The notes under the pieces: model-generated
What the model saw: the letters and a program-made list of their open reading frames with translations, nothing else
What the model was told of the DNA's origin: nothing
Databases searched by the model: none
Part shown: piece by piece, positions 26,999-37,821 of the stretch
Numbering within the stretch: the first letter of the stretch is position 1
Layout of the letters: every line of letters begins with the position of its first letter
Program-made: the position numbers and the translations under genes
NCBI GenBank assembly: GCA_900299245.1
Contig: OMJA01000058.1
Location: forward strand, 1 to 47,739
Source of the DNA: Nitrospiraceae bacterium
Lineage (GTDB): Bacteria > Nitrospirota > Nitrospiria > Nitrospirales > Nitrospiraceae
DNA: 47,739 nucleotides
Direction of reading: 5' to 3'

Positions 26999-28480
26999 AT
27001 GGATGAATTGAACGAACAGCGACAGCAACGTATCAAGAAGCTCGACCAGCTGCGCGCCGGCGGCGTGGCTCCCTACGGCACTCGATTCGAAATCAAAGAC
27101 CGCGCCGGACAGCTCATCAAACTGCATGCGGAAAAGACCAAGGAAGTTCTGGAAGCGGAAAAGATCGGCTGTACCTTCGCCGGCCGCGTGGTCGCCTTGC
27201 GCCGGTTCGGGAAAGCCGGGTTTGCGGTCTTGCAGGACGGCGCGGACCGCTTGCAGGTGTATCTCAAGAAAGATCTCCTCACCGAGCAGGCCTATATGGT
27301 GACGGAGCAGCTCGATCTGGGCGACTGGATCGGCGTGACCGGCACACTGTTCCGCACCAAGACCAATGAATTTACCGTGGAAGTCCGGGAGCTCACATTC
27401 TTAAGCAAGGCGCTGCGGCCGCTGCCTGAAAAATGGCACGGACTGACCGACGTGGAAACGCGTTACCGGCAACGGTATGTCGATTTGATCGCGAACCCGG
27501 ACGTCCACAGCATCTTCGCCATCCGGAGCCGGATCATCGCCGGCATCCGGTCCTATTTGATCGAGCGCGGGTTCCTGGAAGTCGAAACCCCGATGATGCA
27601 CCCCATCCCCGGCGGCGCGGCGGCGAAACCCTTCGTGACCCATCACAACGCGCTCGGCATCGATCTCTATTTGCGCATCGCGCCGGAGCTGTACCTCAAG
27701 CGCCTCATCGTCGGCGGATTTCCCCGCGTCTTCGAAATCAACCGCAACTTCCGCAACGAGGGCATCTCCACGATCCACAACCCAGAATTTACGATGCTGG
27801 AGTTCTATGTGTCCTATGCGGACTATCAGGACCTGATCATCCTGACCGAGGACATGGTCTCCAATCTCGCTCAACAGCTGCTCGGCAAAACAGTGATCGA
27901 GTATCAGGGCAAAGAGATCACCCTCACCCCGCCATGGCGGCGCTGGTCCTATCATCAGTCGATTCTGGAAGTGAACAAGCTCGACCCGTCGGTGCTGCAG
28001 GACCGCGACAAAGCAGCCGCTGCCGCGAAGTCGCTCGGCATCCAGATCGATCCCAAAGCGACGCTGTTCAATATTGTGAATGAGATTTTCGAGGAAACCG
28101 TCGAGCCGAATCTGATTCAGCCGACCTTCATCACCGACTACCCGATTGAGATCTCTCCCCTCGCCAGGCGGAAAGATTCCAATCCCGCGCTCACCGACCG
28201 GTTCGAGCTCTATATCGCCGGACGGGAAATCGCAAACGCGTTCTCCGAGTTGAACGACCCGCTGGATCAGCGCGAACGGTTCGAAGGCCAGGCCGCACAG
28301 CGCGAAGCCGGCGACGAAGAGGCGCATCTGGTGGATGAAGATTTCCTGCGCGCGCTGGAATACGGCATGCCGCCGACCGCCGGCGAAGGCATCGGCATCG
28401 ATCGTCTGATCATGCTGTTCACGAATCAGGCCTCGATCCGGGATGTGGTCCTATTCCCCCAACTCCGGCCGGAGAAGTAA
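26999..28480 (+). CDS. lysS: Lysyl-tRNA synthetase (class II)
   Basis: RYRQRYVDLI; FLEVETPMMHPIPGGAAAKPF; RVFEINRNFRNEGISTIHNPEFTMLEFY; GIDRLIMLFTN. Confidence 0.97.
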   Translation: MDELNEQRQQRIKKLDQLRAGGVAPYGTRFEIKDRAGQLIKLHAEKTKEVLEAEKIGCTFAGRVVALRRFGKAGFAVLQDGADRLQVYLKKDLLTEQAYMVTEQLDLGDWIGVTGTLFRTKTNEFTVEVRELTFLSKALRPLPEKWHGLTDVETRYRQRYVDLIANPDVHSIFAIRSRIIAGIRSYLIERGFLEVETPMMHPIPGGAAAKPFVTHHNALGIDLYLRIAPELYLKRLIVGGFPRVFEINRNFRNEGISTIHNPEFTMLEFYVSYADYQDLIILTEDMVSNLAQQLLGKTVIEYQGKEITLTPPWRRWSYHQSILEVNKLDPSVLQDRDKAAAAAKSLGIQIDPKATLFNIVNEIFEETVEPNLIQPTFITDYPIEISPLARRKDSNPALTDRFELYIAGREIANAFSELNDPLDQRERFEGQAAQREAGDEEAHLVDEDFLRALEYGMPPTAGEGIGIDRLIMLFTNQASIRDVVLFPQLRPEK

Positions 28481-28486
28481 TCGCCC

Positions 28487-29764
28487 ATGTCGATGCCCTA
28501 CGAAATCTTCGTCGGCCTCCGCTATCTGCGCGCCAAACGGCGGAATCGCACGATTTCGCTGAATACGTTCGTCTCGATCGCCGGTATTACCCTCGGGGTC
28601 GCGGCTCTGATCGGCACCGTCGGCATCATGACCGGCTTCAAAGAAGATATTCAGGCCAAGATCCTCGGCACGACCGCCCACATCATCGTGCAGGACCGGA
28701 TGAAAGACGGCATGTCCGATTATGAACCGACCACGAAGCAGATCGAAGAAGTCCAGGATGTCGTGGCCGCTACCCCGTTTGTTCTGAAGCAGGTGCTGCT
28801 GACGACCCCCAACGGCGTGCAGGGCATTGTGTTGCGCGGGATTGATCCGCAACGCGAAGGCCATGTCACCGAGCTCGCCAAAAATCTTGGAACAGGCGAA
28901 CTCTCAGACCTCAGCAAGCCGGTGAAAGTGAAACAGCCGCCGGCCGACGACCCCACCGGACCGGCCGTCGAGACGGAGAAGCCGGGCATTATTCTGGGGA
29001 AGGAACTGGCGATGCGCCTCGGCGTGTTCGTGGGCGACACCGTCAACGTCGTGTCCCCGGTCGGCCCGATCAGCGCGATGGGCATGGTGCCGAAAATTCG
29101 CACCTTCGCCGTCGTCGGGCTCTTTCACTCCGGCATGTACGAGTACGATTCCTCGCTGGCCTATATCGATCTCGCCGAAGCCCAGAAATTCTTCAATATG
29201 GGGGCGACCGTGTCAGGGATCGAAGTCAAAGTCACCGATGTCTTCCGCGCCAACGACATTGCGCACAACATCGAAGGCTCGCTGGGGTTCGTGTACGGCG
29301 CCCGCGACTGGATGCAGATGAACCGCAATCTTTTTTCAGCCCTCAAGCTGGAAAAGACCATGATGTTTCTCCTGCTCGTCCTGATTACCATCGTCGCGTC
29401 GTTCAATATCGTCAGCACGCTCACGATGATCGTAACGGAAAAGCAGAAAGAGATCGCGATCCTGAAAGCCATGGGCGCCACGCGGAAGAGCATCCGGCGC
29501 ATCTTTATGCTCAACGGCCTCATCATCGGATTCAGCGGCACGGCCATCGGCATTCCCCTGGGCTACGCCTTCCTCTGGCTCATCCAGACCTTCTGGACGT
29601 TTGATCCGACCGTCTATTACATCTCCAGAATTCCGGTTCACGTCCAGGCACTCGATGTCCTGCTCGTGGCCGGTTCCGCAATCCTCATCAGCTTTGCCGC
29701 TACCGTCTATCCGTCGCTCCAGGCGGCCAAGCTCGAACCGGTGGCGGCCCTGCGTTACGAATGA
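28487..29764 (+). CDS. LolC/LolE-family lipoprotein-releasing ABC permease
   Basis: YEIFVGLRYLRAKRRNRTISLNTFVSIAGITLGVAALI; VTEKQKEIAILKAMGATRKSIRRIFMLNGLIIG. Confidence 0.93.
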   Translation: MSMPYEIFVGLRYLRAKRRNRTISLNTFVSIAGITLGVAALIGTVGIMTGFKEDIQAKILGTTAHIIVQDRMKDGMSDYEPTTKQIEEVQDVVAATPFVLKQVLLTTPNGVQGIVLRGIDPQREGHVTELAKNLGTGELSDLSKPVKVKQPPADDPTGPAVETEKPGIILGKELAMRLGVFVGDTVNVVSPVGPISAMGMVPKIRTFAVVGLFHSGMYEYDSSLAYIDLAEAQKFFNMGATVSGIEVKVTDVFRANDIAHNIEGSLGFVYGARDWMQMNRNLFSALKLEKTMMFLLLVLITIVASFNIVSTLTMIVTEKQKEIAILKAMGATRKSIRRIFMLNGLIIGFSGTAIGIPLGYAFLWLIQTFWTFDPTVYYISRIPVHVQALDVLLVAGSAILISFAATVYPSLQAAKLEPVAALRYE

Positions 29765-29802
29765 GCACCGCACTCACATCAAGAACCGGCGAGCGCTGAC
29801 CA

Positions 29803-30465
29803 ATGATCAAAATCACGAATCTCCACAAATCCTTCACCATGGGCTCGCAGGAACTCACCGTGCTCAAGGGGATCGACCTGGAAATTCCGAGAGGACAGAT
29901 GGTCGCCGTCGTCGGCGCTTCGGGCGCCGGCAAGAGCACCATGCTCCATATCATGGGCATGCTCGACCGGCCGACGAAAGGTACGGTCTACTTCGACAAT
30001 CAGGATCTCTTTCAAATGTCAGAAGCGCAGCAGGCTGAATTCCGCAACCGCCGGATCGGATTTGTCTTTCAGTTCCATCATCTGTTGCCGGAATTTACCG
30101 CGCTGGAAAATGCCTGCATGCCGGCGCTCATCCAGCGGCGTGCGCTCGAGGAAGTGGAACAGGAAGCCGTGACGCTGCTGCAGGAAGTCGGATTGGGACA
30201 GCGGCTTCACCATAAGCCGGGCGAATTGTCCGGCGGCGAACAACAGCGGGTCGCCGTCGCCAGAGCCTTGCTGCAGAAACCCGATCTTGTGCTGGCCGAT
30301 GAGCCGACCGGCAATCTGGATACCCACACGGGCGAATCCCTGTTCGGACTCCTGCGGGATCTGAACCGGACCCGCAACACCACCTTCGTGATTGTTACCC
30401 ACAACGACAAGCTCTCCGCCCAGTCAGACCGTATCGTTTACATGCAGGACGGGATGATCGTCTAA
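29803..30465 (+). CDS. lolD: LolD-type ABC transporter ATPase
   Basis: GASGAGKSTMLHIMGMLDRPTKG; LSGGEQQRVAVARALLQKPDLVLADEPTGNLD. Confidence 0.92.
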   Translation: MIKITNLHKSFTMGSQELTVLKGIDLEIPRGQMVAVVGASGAGKSTMLHIMGMLDRPTKGTVYFDNQDLFQMSEAQQAEFRNRRIGFVFQFHHLLPEFTALENACMPALIQRRALEEVEQEAVTLLQEVGLGQRLHHKPGELSGGEQQRVAVARALLQKPDLVLADEPTGNLDTHTGESLFGLLRDLNRTRNTTFVIVTHNDKLSAQSDRIVYMQDGMIV

Positions 30466-30468
30466 CTC

Positions 30469-30497
30469 TTGACGGGGCCGGACGAGATCCCTAGACT
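30469..30497 (+). promoter_or_regulatory. Putative sigma70-type promoter for the TraF-like gene
   Basis: TTGACG-17 bp-TAGACT. Confidence 0.5.
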
Positions 30498-30545
30498 GCC
30501 GGTCATGAGGAGGTCCTTCCAGTCATTACTTTGCGGAGTAGAACA

Positions 30546-31652
30546 ATGAAACACCTCATTATCCGATCACTTGCGATCGCACTCCTCGGATTCATTCCGA
30601 CCCAAGTCCTGGCAGTTGAATTTGCCGTTGTCGGCCCCCGCGCCGCCGGCATGGGCGGCGCCGGAGTCGCCGTGACGACGGATGCCTTGGCCACCTATTG
30701 GAATCCGGCCGGCCTGGCCATGACGCAGACTGTAGATATCCGGATTCAGGCGACGGGCCAGGGCGTCGATCGCCTGGGCGTCCGTCAGACCCTCGATGAC
30801 ATTAAAAATTTCACTCCCGGCAATGCGACTGCGGCGCAAGGTTTGGCTGACCGTATTAATGGTGGAACCGTTTCTGCCGCTGCGGCCGGCGGTCTCTACT
30901 TCAAAGGCCATTTTGGCGAGCATGCATTTGGATTTAATGTCTCCGATGTTGCAACTGGCGGAGCATTCGTCGATCCCAATAATCGATTTAGACAGGTCGG
31001 TGGAAACGTTCAGGGAGCCTTTCTCTTACGTGGGCTGGAGGCTCGCCAGGCTGCGTTTTCGTATGCATACGCTTTCGCGGATAAGACCTTTGCGATCGGC
31101 GTGACAGCCAAAGCCATTCAGGGAGCGGCCTATGCCGGATCGGCGACGGTCACCGGCGGACAGGATGTCACCCTCACCGACAATCTGGGCAAAGCCAAAC
31201 TTTCCTCAGCCTTCAGCGTCGATGTCGGGGCGATCTACCGCCCTACTTCCTGGTTGCGATTCGGTGTGGTGGCGAAAGACCTGACTCAGCCAGAATTCGA
31301 TGCGCCTGACGGCACGAAACTCAAGATGCTGCCGCAAGTGCGCGGCGGCGTCGCCGTCAACCCCTATTCATCTCTGACGATAACCGCCGATATGGACGCG
31401 ACCTCGAACAAGACGTTTGTTCCAGGGATCAAGAGTCAAGTGCTGAGCGTTGGGGCGGAGCAAACGATTCTGAATGAATTCCTCTCCCTGCGTGCCGGCG
31501 CCTTCAAGAATGTCCAGGATGCGGCCTCAACCATCACCCCCACGGCAGGGATTGGCTTGCGGATCTTCGCGCTCCGGGTCGATGTCGGAGGCGGCTATGA
31601 CTTCCGTGAGCGCGGTGCATTGGCATCAGGCTCTGTCTCTTTGACATTCTAA
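30546..31652 (+). CDS. TraF-like / outer membrane beta-barrel protein
   Basis: Signal peptide, then VEFAVVGPRAAGMGGAGVAVTTDALATYWNPAGLA; C-terminal aromatic residue (VSLTF). Confidence 0.8.
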   Translation: MKHLIIRSLAIALLGFIPTQVLAVEFAVVGPRAAGMGGAGVAVTTDALATYWNPAGLAMTQTVDIRIQATGQGVDRLGVRQTLDDIKNFTPGNATAAQGLADRINGGTVSAAAAGGLYFKGHFGEHAFGFNVSDVATGGAFVDPNNRFRQVGGNVQGAFLLRGLEARQAAFSYAYAFADKTFAIGVTAKAIQGAAYAGSATVTGGQDVTLTDNLGKAKLSSAFSVDVGAIYRPTSWLRFGVVAKDLTQPEFDAPDGTKLKMLPQVRGGVAVNPYSSLTITADMDATSNKTFVPGIKSQVLSVGAEQTILNEFLSLRAGAFKNVQDAASTITPTAGIGLRIFALRVDVGGGYDFRERGALASGSVSLTF

Positions 31653-31668
31653 TGGTATACTGAGACTT

Positions 31669-32289
31669 ATGATGTTGCAGACTCAATCAATTCGACAGGC
31701 CCTGCTGGCCGGTGTATATGTGCTGACCCTCGCCGGTTGCGGCGGACTTCAGGAAATGTGGGAGGGGCCAGGCGCCAAGGTGTTTCGCCCTCAATCGGTG
31801 GCGGTGCTGCCACCGATGGCCAGCCAATACGACAGTGCGCGAGAGGATATTCAGGAAGTCCTCGCCGGCTCGCTCAGCAAGATGGGCCGGATCGAACGGG
31901 TCGTCCCGGCTGAGCAGGTCACGGATATCTTCCAGGGGTCCAAAGAAGCCTTCGATTCGCTGGTCTTCTATTTTTCCCGGCTTGAAATGACCGGCCAGTC
32001 CGACAAGGATTCCGCCATCAAGTTGGGCAAATCGCTGAACGTCGAGTCGTTCCTGGTCATCCGGATCAATGCCTGGGAGTATTCACGGAAGGAAGGGGAC
32101 AATGTCGGCCGTGTGGGATTGAGTATGCGGCTGATCGATGCCACGACCGGCGCCACGATCTGGAAGGCCCGCCACGAGAAATCCAGCAGCTATATGTTTT
32201 TTAAGCCGAACTTGAAAGATGTGGCGGCTGAACTGACCGATGAAATGATCAAGTATATGCCGCCGGTCACAACGTCGGGCAAGCGATAA
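31669..32289 (+). CDS. Lipoprotein (GNA1162/DUF799- or CsgG-like)
   Basis: Lipobox LAGC; SVAVLPPMASQYDSAREDIQEVLAGSL; MRLIDATTGATIWKARHEKS. Confidence 0.7.
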   Translation: MMLQTQSIRQALLAGVYVLTLAGCGGLQEMWEGPGAKVFRPQSVAVLPPMASQYDSAREDIQEVLAGSLSKMGRIERVVPAEQVTDIFQGSKEAFDSLVFYFSRLEMTGQSDKDSAIKLGKSLNVESFLVIRINAWEYSRKEGDNVGRVGLSMRLIDATTGATIWKARHEKSSSYMFFKPNLKDVAAELTDEMIKYMPPVTTSGKR

Positions 32290-32355
32290 CGCTGCGCACT
32301 GCTCTCCCGCGTCTCGATTCACAACCACATTGAGCTAAAACAACAGGCGGGATGA

Positions 32356-33177
32356 CTATCCGGCTGACGCATGGGCAGCCCGATCCATCGCCGCCTTTAG
32401 CGTGCCGACGAAACGGCCGACCTGTTTCGGCATATCGGAAGATTGCTGATGTGCCGCGATCTGCTTCACGATCGCACTTCCAACAATAACCCCGTCCGCC
32501 ATCGCCGATACCTGCGCCGCGTCATCCGGTGTGGACACACCGAATCCGACCGCCACCGGTGTCGTTGTCACTTTCTTGATCTTGCCGACATTCTTGCCGA
32601 CTTCCGCCATGTTTTGAATCTTGGCGCCGGTTATGCCGGTGAGGGAAACGTAATAGAGAAAGCCCTGCGACTCTTTGGCAACATAGCTTCGCCGTTCTGC
32701 CGTACTGGTGGGCGCCAGGAGGAAAATCAGCCGTAACCCCGCTGCCGCCGCCGGACCTTTCAATGGCCCTGCTTCATCGGGAGGCATATCCGGGACAATC
32801 AATCCATCGACTCCCGCCTCCCCCGCCGTGCGACAAAAGGTCTCGATTCCCATGGCATGAATCGAATTGTAGTACACCATCAACACGATCGGCACCTGCG
32901 TGCGTGACCGCAACGTCTTCATCATGGCCAGGATCTTCCTGAGCGACGTGCCGCTTCGCAGGCCACGCTCGGCCGCCAGCTGGATGACCGGACCGTCCGC
33001 GATCGGATCAGAGAACGGTACCCCGAGCTCTATGATGTCGGCACCGGCCTGCTCAATCTCTAACACCAGCCGCTCGGTCTCCGCCAGACTGGGGTCTCCG
33101 GCCATGAGATAGGCGATCAAGGCTTTTTTATTTGCCTGGCGTAAGCGCTGGAACGTCGATTCAATTCGTCCGGTCAT
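32356..33177 (-). CDS. trpA: Tryptophan synthase alpha chain
   Basis: [37 protein letters not shown]. Confidence 0.97.
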   Translation of the reverse strand: MTGRIESTFQRLRQANKKALIAYLMAGDPSLAETERLVLEIEQAGADIIELGVPFSDPIADGPVIQLAAERGLRSGTSLRKILAMMKTLRSRTQVPIVLMVYYNSIHAMGIETFCRTAGEAGVDGLIVPDMPPDEAGPLKGPAAAAGLRLIFLLAPTSTAERRSYVAKESQGFLYYVSLTGITGAKIQNMAEVGKNVGKIKKVTTTPVAVGFGVSTPDDAAQVSAMADGVIVGSAIVKQIAAHQQSSDMPKQVGRFVGTLKAAMDRAAHASAG

Positions 33178-34367
33178 AGCGTCACTCCCCGCATCCGCGC
33201 CACCTGCTGCACATCTTTGTCTCCTCGACCGGATAGATTGGCAATGATGACGCTCGACTTTTTGAGCTTCGGCGCCAGCTTTACGACTTCAGCGATCGCA
33301 TGGGAGCTTTCCAATGCCGGCACAATCCCCTCCACGGTTGCGAGCAGATCGAAGGCCGCCAGCGCTTCATCGTCCGTCGCATAGGAATATTGAATGCGCT
33401 TCAAGTCATGATAAAGGCTGTGTTCCGGCCCCACGGCCGCATAGTCCAAGCCCGCCGACACCGAATGGGTCAAATTGATCTGCCCGTCGTCGTCCTGCAG
33501 GAGATACGTCATCGTGCCCTGAAGTACACCGGGTTTCCCCCCGAAAAACCGCGCCGCATGTTTCCCGCTTTCGATGCCGGTGCCTCCCGCCTCGACCCCG
33601 ATCATTTTCACTTTCTTATCGCCGAGAAACGCGTGGAACAAGCCAATGGAGTTGCTGCCGCCGCCGACGCAAGCCACCAAATAATCGGGCAGTTTGCCCT
33701 CCGCGGCAAGAATCTGCTTGCGGGCCTCCTGTCCGATGATCGCTTGAAAGTCGCGGATCATCATGGGGTATGGATGCGCGCCCAGCACCGAGCCGAGAAT
33801 GTAATGCGTCGTGCGCACGTTCGTCGTCCAGTCCCGCATGGCTTCGCTGATCGCGTCTTTGAGCGTCCGGCTGCCGGCATCGACCCCCGTGACCTTCGCC
33901 CCGAGCAGGCGCATCCGGAAGACGTTCAGCGCCTGGCGGTGCATGTCCTCCGTGCCCATATAAATTTCACATTCGAGCCCGAACATTGCCGCCGCCGTGG
34001 CCGTTGCGACCCCATGTTGTCCCGCGCCGGTTTCAGCGATGATCCGGGGTTTTTTCATGCGCCTGGCCAGAAGCACCTGGCCGATAGCGTTGTTAATTTT
34101 ATGTGCGCCGGTATGGCAGAGGTCTTCACGTTTCAGATAAATCCTGGCCCCGCCCAGCTTCTTGGTCAGCCGGGAGGCATGATAGAGCGACGTCGGTCGT
34201 CCGACATATTGCTTGAGGTAGTAGGCCAGCTCCTGCCTGAACACGCGATCTTTTCTGGCTGCGGCATATTCCTGCTCCAGCTCGAGCAGCGCCGGCATCA
34301 GCGTTTCCGGCACATACCGGCCGCCGTAGGGGCCGAATCGTCCATGGCTGTCGGGGACCTTCTTCAT
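33174..34367 (-). CDS. trpB: Tryptophan synthase beta chain
   Basis: [50 protein letters not shown]; start refined to 34367. Confidence 0.97.
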   Translation of the reverse strand: MKKVPDSHGRFGPYGGRYVPETLMPALLELEQEYAAARKDRVFRQELAYYLKQYVGRPTSLYHASRLTKKLGGARIYLKREDLCHTGAHKINNAIGQVLLARRMKKPRIIAETGAGQHGVATATAAAMFGLECEIYMGTEDMHRQALNVFRMRLLGAKVTGVDAGSRTLKDAISEAMRDWTTNVRTTHYILGSVLGAHPYPMMIRDFQAIIGQEARKQILAAEGKLPDYLVACVGGGSNSIGLFHAFLGDKKVKMIGVEAGGTGIESGKHAARFFGGKPGVLQGTMTYLLQDDDGQINLTHSVSAGLDYAAVGPEHSLYHDLKRIQYSYATDDEALAAFDLLATVEGIVPALESSHAIAEVVKLAPKLKKSSVIIANLSGRGDKDVQQVARMRGVTL

Positions 34368-34414
34368 GGTGGCGATCAATCCTTTCCGATGATGGCGGAG
34401 TATAATCGGGCGCC

Positions 34415-35041
34415 TCAGGCCGAGACAAGCCTCGCCGCCTGAACAAAAGCCCGGACTTTGGCATGATCCTTCTGCCCGGGCCGCATCTCGACCCCGCTGC
34501 TGACATCGACGCCGTAGGGCCGCACCTGTCGAATCGCTTCCGCGACATTGTCCGGCGTAAGCCCTCCGGCAAGGAGGACACGGGAAGCGCGGGCCGCTTC
34601 GGCGGCCAGCGTCCAATCGACCGTCTGTCCGGTTCCCCCGTACGCCTGATCGGAAAAGGCATCGAGCACGAAGGCGCGGACGTTCGCGCGTCCCTGAAAT
34701 TCAGCCAGAGCCAGAAACGTTCCACGGTCTTTGAGTCGCAACGCTTTCATGGAAGGACGCCCCAACCCTTCACAGTAGGCTGCGGATTCGTCGCCGTGTA
34801 ACTGAGCCAGTGTGAGACCGCACTCGTCCATGATCCGGCGCACGGCTGCGGCATCCTCGTTGACGAACACGCCGACCGCCGCCACGAACGGCGGCAACCC
34901 GTCGATAATCCGTTTGACCATCGCGGCTTCGACGAACCGCGGACTTTTGCGGTACAGGATGAACCCGAGCGCATCGGCCCCCGCCTCAACGGCCACTCGG
35001 GCGTCTTCCTCGTTGGTGATTCCGCAGATTTTGATTCGCAC
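34415..35041 (-). CDS. trpF: Phosphoribosylanthranilate isomerase; start at or upstream of GTG 35041
   Basis: [55 protein letters not shown]. Confidence 0.95.
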   Translation of the reverse strand: MRIKICGITNEEDARVAVEAGADALGFILYRKSPRFVEAAMVKRIIDGLPPFVAAVGVFVNEDAAAVRRIMDECGLTLAQLHGDESAAYCEGLGRPSMKALRLKDRGTFLALAEFQGRANVRAFVLDAFSDQAYGGTGQTVDWTLAAEAARASRVLLAGGLTPDNVAEAIRQVRPYGVDVSSGVEMRPGQKDHAKVRAFVQAARLVSA

Positions 35042-35061
35042 GATTATAGATCCGGAATTAT

Positions 35062-35373
35062 TTATGGGCACTGAATCTGGCCTCGACGATCTCCGAAACT
35101 ATCTCTATACGTCCAGTGACAGAGCAAGCCCTTTTGGTCGAATTGCAATGTCATCGTGCCATTTGCATCTGGAGACCAACGTACTGGCCACTCACAAGCT
35201 TCTCCTCCCTTACTAAACGCGTGGCAACGGGTAGGAATTCCCAGGTCTTTCACTCGCTCGTCCTTGCTCGATCCAATCCAGCTATCCCAGGAACGAAATG
35301 CCTTTTCGTAAGACGACATGCATCCCAGTGTCGTAAATATTCCAATCACCAGCATGAAAGATATTGCACGCAT
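35062..35373 (-). CDS. Small putative lipoprotein inserted between trpC and trpF
   Basis: MRAISFMLVIGIFTTLGCMSSYEKAFRSWDSWIGSSKDERVKDLGIPTRC; lipobox TLGC. Confidence 0.75.
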   Translation of the reverse strand: MRAISFMLVIGIFTTLGCMSSYEKAFRSWDSWIGSSKDERVKDLGIPTRCHAFSKGGEACEWPVRWSPDANGTMTLQFDQKGLLCHWTYRDSFGDRRGQIQCP

Positions 35374-35398
35374 AAGAATCCTCCTAAAAGCCAAGCAC

Positions 35399-36208
35399 TC
35401 AGTCGGAAGTTCCTCTAAGATATCTAATTTGTTTATCGATGCTATCCGCCTTGATCAGCGATTCCCCGACCAGCATCGCATGCACGCCGGCGTCGACCAG
35501 CTTCTGCACATCTTCGCGCTTATGGATACCGCTCTCGCTGACGATCAGCTTGTCCGGCGGAATGCGTTTGGCCAGCCGGAACGTCACGCCCAGATCCGTC
35601 GTGAAGGTTTTCAAATCTCGATTGTTGATGCCGATCATGCGGGCCGTCGGAATCCACTCCAGCACCGTATCCAATTCCCGTTCATGATGGGTTTCAAACA
35701 GGGTATCCATCTTCAACTCGGTAGCCAGCGCGTGGAAGTCGATCAACTGTCGCTTTTCCAGCGCGGCCACGATCAGGAGCACCGCGTCGGCGCCGTGCGC
35801 ACGGGCTTCATAGAACTGGATGTCGCCCACCATGAATTCCTTGTCCAAGGCCGGCATGGGGAGCGCCTTCTTGATCTCAGCCAGATAGCGCAGATCGCCC
35901 TGGAAGAAATCCTTGTCGGTCAATACGGACAGGGCGGAGGCTCCGTGTTCATGATACGAACGGGCAATACGAAGATAGTCGAAATTCTCGGAAAACTCTG
36001 GCCGTAACAAACCGAGACTCGGCGACGCTTTTTTTACCTCCGCAATCAGCGCCGGGCTTGTGGCCGTCCGCGTCGCATCGAGCGTCACGGCAAAGCCGAG
36101 CGGCGGCGGCGCATCCCGAATGGCGGATTTCAAATCCGCCAGATAGCCGCGGCTTTGTTTGTGCCGGAGTTCCGCCTTTTTATGTTCGAGAATCTGATCC
36201 AGAATCAT
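35399..36208 (-). CDS. trpC: Indole-3-glycerol phosphate synthase
   Basis: ALIAEVKKASPSLGLLR; GADAVLLIVAAL; IGINNRDLKTFTTDL; VSESGIHKREDV. Confidence 0.96.
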   Translation of the reverse strand: MILDQILEHKKAELRHKQSRGYLADLKSAIRDAPPPLGFAVTLDATRTATSPALIAEVKKASPSLGLLRPEFSENFDYLRIARSYHEHGASALSVLTDKDFFQGDLRYLAEIKKALPMPALDKEFMVGDIQFYEARAHGADAVLLIVAALEKRQLIDFHALATELKMDTLFETHHERELDTVLEWIPTARMIGINNRDLKTFTTDLGVTFRLAKRIPPDKLIVSESGIHKREDVQKLVDAGVHAMLVGESLIKADSIDKQIRYLRGTSD

Positions 36209-36211
36209 GCG

Positions 36212-37228
36212 TCACGACACCTTGTTCGTCCATGCCACGAGCCGGTCGAGTTTTTCCGCTGCGGCGCCTGTATCGAGCACCTGACGGGCGATCCGGAGTC
36301 CGTCTTTTAACGTCTTGGCCTGCTGCCCGGCGACGATCGCGGCCGCGGCGTTCAGGCAGACAATGTCGCGTTTCGGCCCCTTCTTTCCGTGGAGAATCTC
36401 TTTCGCCACCCGTGCATTCTCCTCCGGAGTTCCGCCCGCGATTTCCTTCTTGTGCACACGCGGCAGATCAAATTCCTCGGGGGCCACAAAGTAGTTCGAC
36501 ACGACCCCGCCCTTGCCTTCGGAGACTTTCGTCCGGTCACAGACCGTCAGCTCGTCGAGCCCGTCCATCCCGTGCAGGACAAAGCAATGTTGGGACCCCA
36601 ACTGCACCAGGACTTTGGCCATCACCTCGGTCAGCCTCGCATCGTACACACCGAGAACCTGGTGCGTGGCTCCGGCCGGATTGGCCAGGGGGCCGAGAAT
36701 ATTGAAGAGCGTTCGAATCCCCATTTCCTGCCGAGGGCCGGCGCAATGTTTCATGGCCCCGTGAAACAGCGGAGCGTACAGAAAACCGATACCCACTTCA
36801 TTGATGCAATCCGCCACTCGTTCGGGCTGAAGATCAATCTTCACGCCCAATGCGCTGAGCACATCTGCACTCCCCGACCGGGACGAGACCGACCGGTTGC
36901 CGTGCTTTGCCACAGTGAGCCCGGCGCCGGCCGCCACAAACGCCGCCGTCGTCGAAATATTGAACGTGTGTCCGCCGTCCCCGCCTGTTCCGCAGGTATC
37001 CAGCACGATCGAACTGCCCACCTGGATGCGAATGGCGCGGGCGCGCATCGCGCGGGCGGAACCGGCGATCTCATCCACCGTTTCGCCTTTCTGGCGCAGC
37101 CCCATCAGATAGGCGGCGATCTGCGCCGGCGTAGCCGCGCCATCCATGATCTCCGCAAGCACGTCCTCCGCTTCCTTTTCAGAAAGGTCGATACGGTCGG
37201 CCAATTTCGCGATGGCGTCTTTGATCAT
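36212..37228 (-). CDS. trpD: Anthranilate phosphoribosyltransferase
   Basis: DTCGTGGDGGHTFNISTTAAFVAAGAGLTVAKHGNRSVSSRSGSADVLSALG. Confidence 0.97.
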   Translation of the reverse strand: MIKDAIAKLADRIDLSEKEAEDVLAEIMDGAATPAQIAAYLMGLRQKGETVDEIAGSARAMRARAIRIQVGSSIVLDTCGTGGDGGHTFNISTTAAFVAAGAGLTVAKHGNRSVSSRSGSADVLSALGVKIDLQPERVADCINEVGIGFLYAPLFHGAMKHCAGPRQEMGIRTLFNILGPLANPAGATHQVLGVYDARLTEVMAKVLVQLGSQHCFVLHGMDGLDELTVCDRTKVSEGKGGVVSNYFVAPEEFDLPRVHKKEIAGGTPEENARVAKEILHGKKGPKRDIVCLNAAAAIVAGQQAKTLKDGLRIARQVLDTGAAAEKLDRLVAWTNKVS

Positions 37229-37253
37229 GATGGAGACGGACAATCCGGTGAGA

Positions 37254-37817
37254 CTAGAGTTTTAAGAAATTTCTGAGCAGGTCTTTCCCCGACTTCGTCA
37301 AAATCGATTCCGGATGGAATTGCACACCTTCGACGCCCAGCGTCCGGTGCCGCAGTCCCATAATTTCTCCTTCCGCCGTCTTGGCCGAAACTTCCAGGCA
37401 GTCCGGAAGATTCTTGGGATTCACCAGCAGGGAGTGGTACCGTGTCGCCTCGAAGGGATTCGGTAATCCGTGGAAGATCGTTTTGCCGTCATGGGAAATC
37501 ATCGAGGTCTTGCCGTGCATCAGCCGCTGCGCGCGAATCACTTCCCCGCCGAACGCGACGCCCAGCGATTGATGGCCGAGACAGACGCCGAGGATCGGCA
37601 TACGTCCGGCGAACTGGCGGATCGTCTCGACGGACACGCCGGCTTCTTTCGGCGTGCAGGGGCCCGGCGAAATGACAATCCGGTCGGGCCGGAGATCTTC
37701 GATCTGCTGCAGGGTAATCTTATCGTTCCGATAGACGCGGACGTCCTCGCCCAACTCCCCGAGATACTGGACCAGGTTATAGGTAAAGGAGTCGTAGTTG
37801 TCGATCATCAAGAGCAT
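37254..37817 (-). CDS. trpG: Anthranilate synthase glutaminase component (TrpG/PabA)
   Basis: [59 protein letters not shown]. Confidence 0.95.
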   Translation of the reverse strand: MLLMIDNYDSFTYNLVQYLGELGEDVRVYRNDKITLQQIEDLRPDRIVISPGPCTPKEAGVSVETIRQFAGRMPILGVCLGHQSLGVAFGGEVIRAQRLMHGKTSMISHDGKTIFHGLPNPFEATRYHSLLVNPKNLPDCLEVSAKTAEGEIMGLRHRTLGVEGVQFHPESILTKSGKDLLRNFLKL

Positions 37818-37821
37818 GACG

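Noticed and set aside
33300-34442. 380-aa plus-strand ORF antisense to trpB (and similar 284-308-aa antisense ORFs over trpE, lysS, prfB)
   Set aside because: No domain signal; opposite strand has unambiguous conserved enzymes.
34368-34616. N-terminal extension of the trpB ORF
   Set aside because: Extension overlaps trpF coding sequence; TrpB homology begins at [16 protein letters not shown] (34367).
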